From Prevotellaceae bacterium (GTDB lineage Bacteria; Bacteroidota; Bacteroidia; Bacteroidales; UBA932): 54,939 nt of DNA. A program made the position numbers and the translations under genes. The DNA is taken from contig JAIRNF010000011.1 of assembly GCA_031258195.1 (NCBI GenBank), positions 1 to 54,939 of the forward strand. The letters are read 5' to 3'. Positions 9,753 through 18,519 of the stretch are shown piece by piece; positions within the stretch are counted from its first letter, which is position 1; each line of letters opens with the position of its first letter. Below the pieces are notes generated by a model that saw only the letters and a list, made by a program, of their open reading frames with translations, did not search any database and had not been told where the DNA came from.

Positions 9753-10358
9753 TTAGTTGCCTTTTCCTTTTCTTCGGCATAACTCATCTCTAACGGCAGT
9801 TGCCATTTCGTATTCTTCGTTTTCTACAAACTCGTCCAGCATTCTCTCCAGCTCTTCGTTGGTATAATGTCTAAAATCTGATACTCCTATTGTCGTATTC
9901 TCACCGAGCGAGGGAGACTGCGCTGTTTCATCGTGAATTTCTTCATCTATAGTTATTCCGGCATGCTCTATTACTTGGGGAAATGCGAAAATAGAGCATC
10001 TGAAGCGTAAGGCTAGCGCAATAGCATCGGGCGTTCGTGCGCTGAAAGTCATTTCTTTCTCACCATCGAATAGGATAACTTCTGATGAAAATATCCCGTT
10101 CTCGAACGATGTTATGTTAACTTCCAGCATTTCAACACCAAAAGAGTTTACTGCGCTAAAAAAAAGATCGTGGATAAGAGGACGTACCGGATTAATTCTT
10201 TCCATCTGTACGGCTATTGCCTGTGCTTCTACAGAAGGTATTACTATAGGGAGGCGGCGATTGCCACCATATTCTCCTAATATCAGAATATAGTTATCTG
10301 CGTGATTTTCAGCAATGCCTACTTCTAGAACTCTTAATCTTATTTTACCCATATGCAT
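9753..10358 (-). CDS. Bifunctional nuclease family protein (DUF151) with UVR motif
   Basis: A 201-residue soluble protein. Residues of about 5-135 are the DUF151/BFN domain (LGEYGGNRRLPIVIPSVEAQAI, split here as LGEYGGNRRLPI and IPSVEAQAI; ARTPDAIALALRF). The C-terminus (about 160-195) is a UvrB/UvrC-type motif (LERMLDEFVENEEYEMA). The family is linked to DNase/RNase activity, but its role in Bacteroidota is not established. The start may be the ATG at 10358 or the one two codons in (MGKIRLRV); the second fits the family better. It is divergent from the Rrf2 gene across a 475-bp spacer. Confidence 0.85.
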   Translation of the reverse strand: MHMGKIRLRVLEVGIAENHADNYILILGEYGGNRRLPIVIPSVEAQAIAVQMERINPVRPLIHDLFFSAVNSFGVEMLEVNITSFENGIFSSEVILFDGEKEMTFSARTPDAIALALRFRCSIFAFPQVIEHAGITIDEEIHDETAQSPSLGENTTIGVSDFRHYTNEELERMLDEFVENEEYEMATAVRDELCRRKGKGN

Positions 10359-10833
10359 AGTTTAATACAGCAACACAAATTTAGACGAATACTTTGAATC
10401 TTTTTGGGAAAACCAATAAAAATCAAAAAGCGTTTTGATATTTTGTTGTTACAAAAAGTATAGTTTACATTTTCCATTTTTTTGACATTAGAAAAAAGTT
10501 AAAAAGACTTTATAGGCAAGTTAAATTCTTCATTTAGGATTGTTTACCAAATATTAAGTCTCATAAACACTATTTAGCTTTTTGAAGATAAAGCGGCATT
10601 GCGGTGCTGATTTGCGAGTTTTATTAACGAAGGGATTCAAAATTAGCTGAAAACAGGTTGGTGTTGATAAGTATAAGATGTGTCATACAGCATAAGAATT
10701 CATAAGCGAGTCTTTTTTACAAACAAACTTTATACTTTTGTATGTAATCGAAAATGTCTTTTCTGTTTTTTTAAGAAATAAAGTTCGAAGAAATATTTTC
10801 ATTTTTTGAGTTCGAACCTATAAAACTAACGAT
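10359..10833. other. 475-bp AT-rich intergenic region
   Basis: An AT-rich spacer between the divergent nuclease (left, minus) and rrf2 (right, plus) genes. I see no open frame, tRNA or repeat copy in it. It holds one clear promoter element for the plus strand (10733-10740). The long leader may contain further regulatory sites that I cannot identify. Confidence 0.5.
10733..10740 (+). promoter_or_regulatory. Bacteroidota -7 promoter element (TACTTTTG)
   Basis: TACTTTTG matches the Bacteroidota consensus TAnnTTTG, about 93 bases before the Rrf2 start. No clear -33 TTTG is visible, so it rests on the -7 box. Confidence 0.5.
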
Positions 10834-11289
10834 ATGTCGAGTTTTCTAACTTTTTCATCCGCAGTATCCATAGCCATTCATGGCATTGTTATGATTTCCA
10901 GGAGTAAACCCTCCCTTAATGTTAATGAGATATCTGAGGCGATGGCATGCTCAAGTCATCATGTCGCAAAAGTTATGCAGATGATGGTAAAGTTAGGCTT
11001 TATTGCTTCTAAGCGTGGTGTTAACGGAGGCTTTGTTGTTGCTAAAGACCTTAGCCAAATTAGCCTTATGGATGTGTACGAGGCTGTAGAAGGTAAGCTT
11101 GATGAATCTACCTGCATTGCTCCGTCTAAGACATGTCCGTTTGGCAGCTGCTTACTTTGTGGCGTTAAGAAAGATATGAACGAACATTTGGCAAATATAC
11201 TTCGTAGCCGTACATTAGATACGCTACAAGGGTCTGAGTTTGATTTAAACGGAATAATCTCTCGAGATTTATCTAGCCAGTCGGCATAA
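10834..11289 (+). CDS. Rrf2-family transcriptional regulator
   Basis: A DNA-binding regulator of 151 residues. The winged-helix N-terminus has the typical LNVNEISEAMACSSHHVAKVM helix pair (about 32-52, quoted as NVNEISEAMACSSHHVAKVM) and the wing KRGVNGGFVVAKD. Cysteines in CIAPSKTCPFGSCLLCG (about 93-109) sit where Rrf2 proteins such as IscR or NsrR hold an Fe-S cluster, so sensing of iron-sulfur, NO or redox state is plausible. A clear terminator follows; the gene appears monocistronic. Its targets cannot be read from the window. Confidence 0.9.
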   Translation: MSSFLTFSSAVSIAIHGIVMISRSKPSLNVNEISEAMACSSHHVAKVMQMMVKLGFIASKRGVNGGFVVAKDLSQISLMDVYEAVEGKLDESTCIAPSKTCPFGSCLLCGVKKDMNEHLANILRSRTLDTLQGSEFDLNGIISRDLSSQSA

Positions 11290-11312
11290 GCAAAGCATAA
11301 TTATCTGGCTAT

Positions 11313-11340
11313 AAAGCCTCCTGATTAAAAGGGGGCTTTA
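11313..11340 (+). terminator. Rho-independent terminator after rrf2
   Basis: AAAGCCTCC and GGGGGCTTT form a 9-bp stem (one G-T pair) around a short A-rich loop, just 24 bases after the rrf2 stop. Confidence 0.8.
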
Positions 11341-11418
11341 TTCGTTATGCTAAGCTATGCTTGGCGGATAATATATAGAGAATATCCACGTTAATCCATA
11401 AACTTACAGTAAAATACC

Positions 11419-11426
11419 TACCTTTG
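11419..11426 (+). promoter_or_regulatory. -7 promoter element (TACCTTTG) for the GT117 gene
   Basis: An exact TAnnTTTG match 25 bases before the ATG at 11451, giving a short leader. No strong -33 box is visible. Confidence 0.6.
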
Positions 11427-11450
11427 TTTTCTCCTATAAACAGATAAGAT

Positions 11451-14400
11451 ATGATGTTATTTAAACGATGGAACAGCGTTGTTGGATGGATTTGTTTTGC
11501 TATTGCGGCATTAACCTATTTGCTGACTATAGAGCCTAACGAGAGCCTTTGGGATTGTGGTGAGTTTATTGCTACAGGCTATAAGTTAGAGGTAGGACAT
11601 CCTCCCGGGAATCCGATCTTTCTATTGATTATGAGGTTTTTTACCATGTTTGCTTTTGGCAATGTTAGCCTTGTTCCCATATTAGGTAACGCCATGTCTG
11701 CCATTTGCAGCGCTTTAACTATTTTACTTTTATTCTGGACAATTACACATTTAGCACGTAAGCTGGTCATGGCAAACGGAAACGAGTTGAATGTCGGAAA
11801 TACTATTGCTATACTAGGAACGGGTTTAGTGGGGGCTTTAGCCTATACATTTACCGATACGTTTTGGTTTTCGGCTGTTGAGGGGGAGGTATATGCCATG
11901 TCGTCGCTTTGTACAGCAGCAACTTTCTGGGCTATTCTGAAGTGGGAAGACAGGGTAGGGAAACCCTATGCCAATCGTTGGCTTATATTAATGGCTTACA
12001 TTATTGGTTTGGCAATAGGTGTGCACTTGCTTAACCTGCTTACCATTCCGGCTGTAGGTATGGTTTACTACTACAAAATGCACCAGCCGACATGGAGGGG
12101 CGGTATTATTGCGTTTATGGTATCTTGCCTAATTGTATTCGCCACTATGATGATGATTCCGGGCATACCTACAGTTGCATCGTGGTTCGAGCGGTTATTT
12201 GTAAACGTATTTGGGCTGCCTTATAACAGCGGTACGGTATTCGGATTTCTTGCGCTTGTGGCATTCCTCTTTTGGGCTTGCTATTTTACGTGGAAAAAGC
12301 GAAAGGTGCTGCTTAATACTATAACGTTATTCGTTACAGTTATTGTTATTGGCTATTCGGCATATGCACTTAATATTATCCGTTCGTCTGCGAATCCTCC
12401 GATTAACGAAGCGGCACCGGATAACGTGTTCTCGTTCATCAGCTATCTTAATCGCGATCAATACGGTTCGCCACCGTTATTTAGAGGTCATACCTATGCA
12501 ACGGAAATACTTGGTGTTACTCAATCTACTATCTACACAAAAAAAGATGGTAAATATGTAAAAATCCCCACCTCTTCTTATAAATATGCTGATGAGAATC
12601 AGCAGCTCTTTCCTCGTATGCATAACTCGAGCTATGTTGACGACTATATTGCGTGGGCAAAAATTAAGCCTAGCACTATAAACTTATCTCAAGTTCAGCG
12701 GCTATACGGCGCTGGTCATTTAAAACAGCTTACGCCAAGCGAGATTGCGGAGAGACGGCTTCAACAGGGGCAACCTTACTTTAGATATACTCCACCTCCG
12801 ACAATGGGAGAAAATATGCGTTTTCTTTTCAACTACCAGCTCGATTGGATGTACTGGCGCTACTTCTTTTGGAATTTTGCAGGTCGGCAGAATGATGTAC
12901 AGGGGCATGGCGGACCGATATACGGAAATTGGATAAGCGGGATTACAGCTTTTGATAATGTGCGTATTGTAGGGTTGGAAGATCAGCCCGATTTTCTAAA
13001 AAACAACAAAGGCAATAATAAGTACTACATGATACCGTTCTTGCTGGGGTTTATAGGTCTTTGCTATCAGATAATACGCGATAAGCGGCAATGGCTGGTT
13101 GTGGCGGTGCTGTTTTTCCTTACCGGTATTGCCATTGTGCTATATATTAACCAAACGCCTTTACAGCCCAGAGAGCGTGATTATGCTTATGCGGGGTCGT
13201 TTTATGCCTATGCTATCTGGATAGGTATTGCGGTGCTGGCATTTTATGAGTTGCTCTCGAAAGCCATTAGGAATAAAGCTGTTGTTGCCGCATCATTAGC
13301 AGTGGTGGTTTGTTTACCGGCGCCTATTATTATGGCTGCCGAAAACTGGGACGACCACGACCGTTCAGGTCGGTATATAGCACGCGATATAGCATACAAC
13401 TATTTGATGTCTTGCGAACCTAACGCTATCCTATTTACGGTAGGCGATAACGATACTTTTCCGCTTTGGTACCTACAGGAAGTGGAAGGGGTTCGTACGG
13501 ATGTACGTGTTACAAACCTTAGTTTGCTTGCTGCCGATTGGTATATCGACCAGATGAAGTGTAAGGTTTACGAATCTGATTCGCTACCTATCAGCCTGCC
13601 TCGCGACAGCTATTTGGGAGAAGAAAATAACATGATCGAAATAAACGAAAAGGTTAATCAGCCAGTTTCCCTTAAGCGGATCATGGATTTTGTTGCCAAT
13701 CCGCAGAATAAGCTTGAGTCGGCTAATAGCAGAGATACCATAAGCTACATTCCGACAAGGAGCGCCATACTTCCCGTTAATAAGCAAAATGTGTTGAAAA
13801 GCGGACTGGTAAAGGCTGCCGACGCCGATTTAATACAAGATACTATTATTTTCAACTTTCCTAGTGGACATATTATCAAACCGCAGCTGATGATGTATGA
13901 TATTCTTGCCAACAACGGTTGGAATCGTCCGCTACATTTTACAACTACAGCTGGAGAGAGCGATATCGGTCTGAGAGACTATCTTCAGTATAATGGGTTT
14001 ACCTACAAGCTGGTTCCCATTAAAACAGCCTCTTCCGTTTATGATATGACGACCGGAAGGATTGATACCGAGTGGTTGTACGAGTATTTAATGAATACTT
14101 GCCAGTGGGGTAATATGCAAGATCCGAGTATATATGTGGATCATTTCTATATTACAACTTTACTTCGAATCTTAAATATTAGAGGAATGCACGTCTCTCT
14201 TGCCGATCTGCTAATTGCAGAGGGAGATGTTGAGAGAGCGAAATTGGTGCTCGACAGGATTATGGAAATAATGCCCGGGAATAACTTCCCATACTGTATC
14301 GGTAACTATTCTAATGATGTGGCAATGGCATATATTGTTGATGGTTTCTATAAAACAGGACAAATAGAAAAGGCAGAAGCATTGGCGGATAGACTATGCG

Positions 14401-14576
14401 ATTTATTGGATGAAAACTTGATGTATTTCTATCCGATTGAGGAGAATGCGAATATTGAAACGTACGCCACGTTATATGCTATGCAAGCGCTTTATCATAT
14501 TGCTCGGGATAATGATAATAACGAAGTCCGGCAAAAGTTGGAGCGTCCGCTAAAATCATTTGGATTTACAGAATAG
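11451..14576 (+). CDS. DUF2723 / GT117-family membrane glycosyltransferase
   Basis: A 1041-residue membrane enzyme. The N-terminal half has many hydrophobic helices. An early motif, NESLWDCGEFIATGYKLEVG (about residues 29-48), carries the acidic pair (Asp/Glu) in the first outer loop that is typical of GT-C enzymes, followed by HPPGNPIFLL. A later loop contains LQPRERDYAYAGSFYAYAIW. The C-terminal third is soluble and contains TPR-like helices (AKLVLDRIMEIMPGNNFPYC). The family is widespread in Bacteroidota and is placed among protein O-glycosylation (mannosyltransferase-like) enzymes; the substrate here is inferred. ATG codons at 11451 and 11454 are equally possible starts. rdgB follows after 4 bp. 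Confidence 0.85.
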   Translation: MMLFKRWNSVVGWICFAIAALTYLLTIEPNESLWDCGEFIATGYKLEVGHPPGNPIFLLIMRFFTMFAFGNVSLVPILGNAMSAICSALTILLLFWTITHLARKLVMANGNELNVGNTIAILGTGLVGALAYTFTDTFWFSAVEGEVYAMSSLCTAATFWAILKWEDRVGKPYANRWLILMAYIIGLAIGVHLLNLLTIPAVGMVYYYKMHQPTWRGGIIAFMVSCLIVFATMMMIPGIPTVASWFERLFVNVFGLPYNSGTVFGFLALVAFLFWACYFTWKKRKVLLNTITLFVTVIVIGYSAYALNIIRSSANPPINEAAPDNVFSFISYLNRDQYGSPPLFRGHTYATEILGVTQSTIYTKKDGKYVKIPTSSYKYADENQQLFPRMHNSSYVDDYIAWAKIKPSTINLSQVQRLYGAGHLKQLTPSEIAERRLQQGQPYFRYTPPPTMGENMRFLFNYQLDWMYWRYFFWNFAGRQNDVQGHGGPIYGNWISGITAFDNVRIVGLEDQPDFLKNNKGNNKYYMIPFLLGFIGLCYQIIRDKRQWLVVAVLFFLTGIAIVLYINQTPLQPRERDYAYAGSFYAYAIWIGIAVLAFYELLSKAIRNKAVVAASLAVVVCLPAPIIMAAENWDDHDRSGRYIARDIAYNYLMSCEPNAILFTVGDNDTFPLWYLQEVEGVRTDVRVTNLSLLAADWYIDQMKCKVYESDSLPISLPRDSYLGEENNMIEINEKVNQPVSLKRIMDFVANPQNKLESANSRDTISYIPTRSAILPVNKQNVLKSGLVKAADADLIQDTIIFNFPSGHIIKPQLMMYDILANNGWNRPLHFTTTAGESDIGLRDYLQYNGFTYKLVPIKTASSVYDMTTGRIDTEWLYEYLMNTCQWGNMQDPSIYVDHFYITTLLRILNIRGMHVSLADLLIAEGDVERAKLVLDRIMEIMPGNNFPYCIGNYSNDVAMAYIVDGFYKTGQIEKAEALADRLCDLLDENLMYFYPIEENANIETYATLYAMQALYHIARDNDNNEVRQKLERPLKSFGFTE

Positions 14577-14580
14577 GCAT

Positions 14581-15171
14581 ATGAAACTACTTTTTGCAAC
14601 CAACAACTCCCATAAGCTTAGCGAAGTTCAACAGTTGCTGGGTGGGCTATATACTCTGGTTACTCCCGCCGATATGGGGCTTACCGAGGATATACCCGAA
14701 ACGCAAAAAACGCTTGAGGGTAATGCTTTACAAAAGGCAAGCCACATTTACGGCAAGCTGAATGTGGCTTGTTTTGCCGATGATACAGGTTTAGAGGTCG
14801 ATGCATTAAACGGTGCGCCCGGCGTACATTCTGCTCGATACTCAGGTAGCGATAAAAACCTTGCAAAAAATGTAGATAAGCTGTTACATGAGCTGGAAGG
14901 ACATACCAACCGTAAAGCTTGTTTTCGCTGTGTTATTGCTCTTGTAGATGGAGAAAAAGAGGTGCTGTTTGAAGGTAGGGTAGATGGCGAGATTTTGCTC
15001 GAGCGAAGCGGTACAGGAGGTTTTGGATACGATCCTGTTTTTCGTCCCGATGGATATGAATGTTCGTTTGCAGAGATGAGTGCCGAGGAGAAAAATAGCA
15101 TAAGTCATAGGGGTAAAGCTATTGAAAAACTTGTAGCTTATTTACGAGAAAAACCTCTTTCAACCCTGTGA
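14581..15171 (+). CDS. rdgB: RdgB/HAM1 non-canonical purine NTP pyrophosphatase
   Basis: A house-cleaning enzyme that hydrolyses dITP, ITP and XTP to the monophosphates, keeping them out of DNA and RNA. Starting at the ATG at 14581 gives MKLLFATNNSHKLSEVQQ, the family N-terminus with the substrate-binding (T/S)xNxxK signature. An upstream start at 14560 would overlap the previous gene and add seven unrelated residues. Other motifs are DDTGLEVDAL with the catalytic acid, GAPGVHSARYSG, FGYDPVF and the closing SHRGKA. At 196 residues it is full length. It lies 4 bp downstream of the GT117 gene and is likely co-transcribed with it. Confidence 0.95.
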   Translation: MKLLFATNNSHKLSEVQQLLGGLYTLVTPADMGLTEDIPETQKTLEGNALQKASHIYGKLNVACFADDTGLEVDALNGAPGVHSARYSGSDKNLAKNVDKLLHELEGHTNRKACFRCVIALVDGEKEVLFEGRVDGEILLERSGTGGFGYDPVFRPDGYECSFAEMSAEEKNSISHRGKAIEKLVAYLREKPLSTL

Positions 15172-15235
15172 AAAAAGGGGGGTATCTTATAGAGTTTCAT
15201 CTTATTAAAAGTAAAAGAAGTCTTTAGTCAAAAAT

Positions 15236-15649
15236 ATGCATGTCATGATAAAAAGAGCTATACATCTGAGTGTTTTGCTAGCAATATCAGGTATTGCTAT
15301 AGTGGCATGTAAAAATGCAAAAACCATTCAGCCGGAAAACTTTAAAACGTTTTACCAAAAGTTTCTTACCGACGAAAGATTTCAGCTATCGCGAATAGAG
15401 TTTCCACTCGATGGCTGCGAAACGGATAGCGATACCACTATTTATTGGGAGAATGAAGATGATTGGACATTACTTACAGGTTCTATCTACGATGTAGATA
15501 CTACCATGTATAAAGTGGAAAAAAGCTATTCTCCAACAAAAGTTGAGCTAAAAATATATATTCCCGATAGCGGATTTAGCGTCACCCAGCAGTACGAATT
15601 GGAGGATGGTAAATGGTACTTGGTAATGTACGACTCTATGTCGAGTTAA
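15236..15649 (+). CDS. DUF4348-type lipoprotein
   Basis: A small envelope lipoprotein of about 135 residues. Its signal is ISGIAIVAC (Cys about 25). The region FKTFYQKFLTDERFQLSRI followed by FPLDG recalls Bacteroidota DUF4348 proteins, which are usually about twice as long; this one ends soon after the DGKWYLVMYDSMSS strand. Function unknown. ATG codons at 15236 and 15245 are both possible starts; MIKRAIHLS from the second gives a more usual signal peptide. Confidence 0.7.
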   Translation: MHVMIKRAIHLSVLLAISGIAIVACKNAKTIQPENFKTFYQKFLTDERFQLSRIEFPLDGCETDSDTTIYWENEDDWTLLTGSIYDVDTTMYKVEKSYSPTKVELKIYIPDSGFSVTQQYELEDGKWYLVMYDSMSS

Positions 15650-15726
15650 GGTTATTCGTGAATGGTTAATCGTAACATGAGAACTTTTTTTCGTTTAGCT
15701 ACTAAACATCTAACTTTTTACACTTA

Positions 15727-16452
15727 ATGATACACAAGCTTAAAGCCGTTGTACTGCATAGCATTAAGTATAAAGAGAGTAGCTCTATTATTTACCTTTA
15801 TACCAACGGTTTTGGCAGACAAACATATCTGATTAACGGAGCAAGGAGTGGCAAGAATAAGGCGAAATCTAATCTCTTTCATCCCCTGTTTTTGCTGGAT
15901 GTTGAGGCATACCATAACCCAAAGTCCGATATACAACGGATAAAAGAATGTCAGCTATCAATACCTTTACAAAATGTTCCGTTTAGCCTTACAAAAAGCA
16001 GTCTGGCACTTTTTATCAGCGAGCTGCTTTATAAGGTAGTACGCGAGGAGGAGGCAAACCTGGAGCTCTTCGATTTTATTTATCATTCCATACTGATGCT
16101 GGATGAGTTGGAAGAAGGTGTGCCTAACTTCCATCTGCATTTTTTGGCTCAGTTATCAAAATATTTAGGGTTTTACCCTAATAGGACAAAGCAGGAAGAT
16201 TCAGCCTATTTCGATATAAAAACAGGCGAATTTTGTGTTCTTCGTCCACGACATCCGTTGTTCTTCTCAACCGAAAACACCGTATTACTTTCCAGGTTAA
16301 TAGAGCTATCCGCCAGCCAGCTCTTTCAGCTGGAGCTGAATCGGCACCAACGGCAATCGTTTCTTAACAGTATGATGGAATTTTACGGTTTTCACTTCGA
16401 AAATCTTTCGCAGCTGCGCTCGCTACTAGTGTTGAATGAGGTATTTGAATAG
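15727..16452 (+). CDS. recO: DNA repair protein RecO
   Basis: A recombination mediator that works with RecR to load RecA onto SSB-coated single strands. At 241 residues it is full length. The N-terminal OB-fold (about 1-80) shows KAVVLHSIKYKESSSIIYLY and the family GARSGKNK. The helical C-terminal part includes YLGFYPN and the segment FDIKTGEFC. No four-cysteine zinc finger is visible, which is common in Bacteroidota RecO. The next small gene starts 4 bases after its stop. Confidence 0.92.
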   Translation: MIHKLKAVVLHSIKYKESSSIIYLYTNGFGRQTYLINGARSGKNKAKSNLFHPLFLLDVEAYHNPKSDIQRIKECQLSIPLQNVPFSLTKSSLALFISELLYKVVREEEANLELFDFIYHSILMLDELEEGVPNFHLHFLAQLSKYLGFYPNRTKQEDSAYFDIKTGEFCVLRPRHPLFFSTENTVLLSRLIELSASQLFQLELNRHQRQSFLNSMMEFYGFHFENLSQLRSLLVLNEVFE

Positions 16453-16455
16453 CCG

Positions 16456-16683
16456 ATGAATATAGTAATTGTTTCGTTTGCTGCTTTTCTCATTAATCTT
16501 CCGCTAGGAATATGGCGAAGTCGATATAAAAAATTTACCTTTCGCTGGTGGTTACCGATTCATGCATCAATACCCTTGATTGTGGCTTTACGCATATGGT
16601 TGGCTACGCCGCTTATTTTTATCCCTCTGTTTATTGCTGCTGCGATATTGGGGCAATTTATAGGAGGTAGATTCTTGAAATGA
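16456..16683 (+). CDS. Small two-helix membrane protein
   Basis: A 75-residue protein with two to three hydrophobic helices (IVIVSFAAFLINLPLGIW at the start, IPLFIAAAILGQFIGGRF at the end) and a positively charged loop (RSRYKKFTFRW). It starts 3 bases after recO, so it is probably translated from the same transcript. I do not recognise a characterised family; similar small proteins follow recO-like genes in other Bacteroidota as far as I recall. Confidence 0.65.
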   Translation: MNIVIVSFAAFLINLPLGIWRSRYKKFTFRWWLPIHASIPLIVALRIWLATPLIFIPLFIAAAILGQFIGGRFLK

Positions 16684-16735
16684 AATAAGAATAACCCTCT
16701 AGAGTTTTAACTCGTGGTGCATTTAGCAAAATCTT

Positions 16736-16839
16736 CGTCATTTCGACCCAAGGGAGAAATCTCTTGATTCAATGTGCCGCTGCTATTTAGGAGATTTGGC
16801 TTCGCCGAGTTAGCGGTTCTCGCTTCGCTCGAAATGACG
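16736..16839. repeat. Dispersed palindromic repeat, copy 2 (imperfect)
   Basis: It begins CGTCATTTCGACC and ends CGAAATGACG. The arms are interrupted on the right by about 20 extra bases (around TTCGCCGAGTTAGCGG), making it longer than the 85-bp form. It lies between the convergent genes ending at 16683 and 16975. Confidence 0.85.
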
Positions 16840-16974
16840 GTATTATTTTTTGACGGCTATGGCGCGTTTTCGTAAAGCGTTATTTTTTGCTGTAGTATGA
16901 GGTATATTATGTTAATTCATTTTGAATATATTTAATGACTTTATATAGAGCGTTTTAGTAGCCTTGTGATGTTG

Positions 16975-17136
16975 CTACCAATCTCTTTCTCCAATGGCTG
17001 TTTCGCAGTCTATGTCAATTTCGAAATAGCCGAGAATATGAAATACCGCATCGCCGATAGATTCTCTTGCAACGGTTTCGATCTCGCTATCGTTCTCGTC
17101 GAACTCTTCCTGGAGATCGTTTATAGCGATGGTCAT
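16975..17136 (-). CDS. Small acidic protein (53 aa)
   Basis: An ATG at 17134-17136 opens MTIAINDLQEEFDENDSEIE, and a TAG at 16975-16977 closes it after 53 residues ending in AIGERDW. The protein is very acidic, contains no export signal and reads like a small soluble helical protein. It begins 38 bases after the stop of the Lys/Ala-rich secreted protein on the same strand, suggesting one transcript. The function is unknown; the regular composition and good start support a real gene. Confidence 0.55.
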   Translation of the reverse strand: MTIAINDLQEEFDENDSEIETVARESIGDAVFHILGYFEIDIDCETAIGERDW

Positions 17137-17174
17137 AGTGTCAAAGTGTTGCCGTTTATTGATAACGTTCTTGC

Positions 17175-17483
17175 TTACTCTTTTTTACTATCAGGGGTAA
17201 CCGCTTCCTCAACTTTCTCAGCCGCTTTCTCTACAACCTCAATGCACTTTTCAACGCCTCTTTCGGTAGCTTTCGCTCCTTTTTTCAGGGCTTTTTTTGT
17301 AGCTCTGGCACCTGTTTTTACACCCTTTTCGGTAGCCTTGGCACCTTTCTTTATTCCTTTTTCGGCACCTTCAACGCCTTTTTCTATTCCTTTTTTAGCC
17401 TTTTCCAGAACTTGGGCAGGTGCTGCAACGGTAAAGGAGAGTAAAGCGATAAGAGCTGGTAAGAATACACCTTTTGTTTTCAT
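17175..17483 (-). CDS. Secreted Lys/Ala/Glu-rich repeat protein
   Basis: A 102-residue protein with a signal peptide (MKTKGVFLPALIALLSFTVA, cut near APAQ). The mature part is one long amphipathic helix built from degenerate units of the kind KKGxxATEKGVK: EKGVEGAEKGIKKGAKATEK, then EKGVKTGARATKKALKKGAK. The basic central part is flanked by an acidic tail (AEKVEEAVTPDSKKE). It resembles LEA-like or histone-H1-like low-complexity proteins, but no family can be assigned. It could bind the envelope, polyanions or act as a spacer; all of that is inference. Confidence 0.65.
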   Translation of the reverse strand: MKTKGVFLPALIALLSFTVAAPAQVLEKAKKGIEKGVEGAEKGIKKGAKATEKGVKTGARATKKALKKGAKATERGVEKCIEVVEKAAEKVEEAVTPDSKKE

Positions 17484-17502
17484 GATGCTAAATATTTATG
17501 GT

Positions 17503-17640
17503 AAAGAGGCTGTCTAAAAAGTATGTATCGTCATGTCGAACGGAGTGAGACATCTCCCCATTCAAGGCATTACTACTATTGAGGAGATTCCTCATTACAT
17601 TCGGAATGACGTTTTGGTTGACTTTTTAGACAGCCTCTTT
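17503..17640. repeat. MITE-like element: 20-bp terminal inverted repeats around palindromic repeat copy 3
   Basis: The outer arms AAAGAGGCTGTCTAAAAAGT (17503-17522) and its exact reverse complement (17621-17640) enclose a copy of the dispersed palindrome (17529-17611, beginning CGTCATGTCGAACGG, ending CGGAATGACG). The outer arms look like transposase-recognised IS ends (GAGGCTGTCT type), so this is probably a non-autonomous mobile element. It contains no transposase gene. Confidence 0.85.
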
Positions 17641-17654
17641 AAGCTGTTATTTTA

Positions 17655-18368
17655 CTATAGCTGTAGTAGCTGCGAGAAATGCTCGTTAGGTTGCATTTCG
17701 CGAGGTTCTTCGCCGTATTTGAATAGACGAACAGGCTTAGGTCCGATAAGCGACATCTTATCGCCTTCTATCAAGAACATACAACTTTCACGTAATCCTG
17801 CCACATACATATCCTGATTCGCAGCAATATACTCCATAATACGCTGTTCGCGAGTTTCGCCCGCATGTCCATCGGGATGAGCATCTAAATAATGTGGGTT
17901 AATCTGGAACGGAATCAGGTTAAGCGCGTTGAACGATTGGGGCTCAACAATTGGCATATCGTTAGTTGTACAAATGGTGGGGCATGTTACGTTAGAGCCT
18001 GCGCTCCAACCAATGTAAGGAGTCCCCTTTTTTACCTTGTTTTGTATAGCCTCAATAAGGTTATTATCCTGCATATTCTTTAGCAAGTGGAACGTATTGC
18101 CGCCGCCAACAACAATGGCTTCGGCTTCTTCTACTGCTTTTACGGGGTCTTTATGAATGTGTACAGAATCTACCACAATGCTAAACTCAGCAAAGCGGTC
18201 TTGAACCTTCTTCTGATACTCGTCGTAAGAGAACGTAACAGCAGCATAAGGGATGAAGAGCACTTGCTTCACTCCGTATTTTTCTAAAAAATCGGCAATA
18301 TTTTGCTTTGGATATTCTAGGTATGCCTCTCCGGCATTGGTTGAGTTGCTAATTAAAAGTAATTTCAT
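17655..18368 (-). CDS. pepE: Dipeptidase E (peptidase S51)
   Basis: A cytoplasmic serine peptidase that cleaves Asp-X dipeptides. At 237 residues it matches the E. coli enzyme in length. The nucleophile Ser lies in YIGWSAGSNV (about residue 120), preceded by the strand IVVGGGNTFHLLKNMQ (about 87-102). NPHYLDAHPDGHAGETREQR supplies the conserved His-rich segment, and the Glu-containing C-terminus (REMQPNEHFSQL) is complete. It has a stand-alone layout, downstream of the LuxE-like gene on the same strand. Confidence 0.92.
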   Translation of the reverse strand: MKLLLISNSTNAGEAYLEYPKQNIADFLEKYGVKQVLFIPYAAVTFSYDEYQKKVQDRFAEFSIVVDSVHIHKDPVKAVEEAEAIVVGGGNTFHLLKNMQDNNLIEAIQNKVKKGTPYIGWSAGSNVTCPTICTTNDMPIVEPQSFNALNLIPFQINPHYLDAHPDGHAGETREQRIMEYIAANQDMYVAGLRESCMFLIEGDKMSLIGPKPVRLFKYGEEPREMQPNEHFSQLLQL

Positions 18369-18519
18369 AGCCGATGCTTTTATAGTTAAACGATAGTCGT
18401 TAATTGTTAAGGGTAAAGAGCTAATCGCTAGTTATAAATCGTGAAGAGATGCTTACCTCCCTGTGATCTTAAACTTCAAACTTTTGAATCTAATCTTTTC
18501 GGGCATCTAAGATAGTAAA

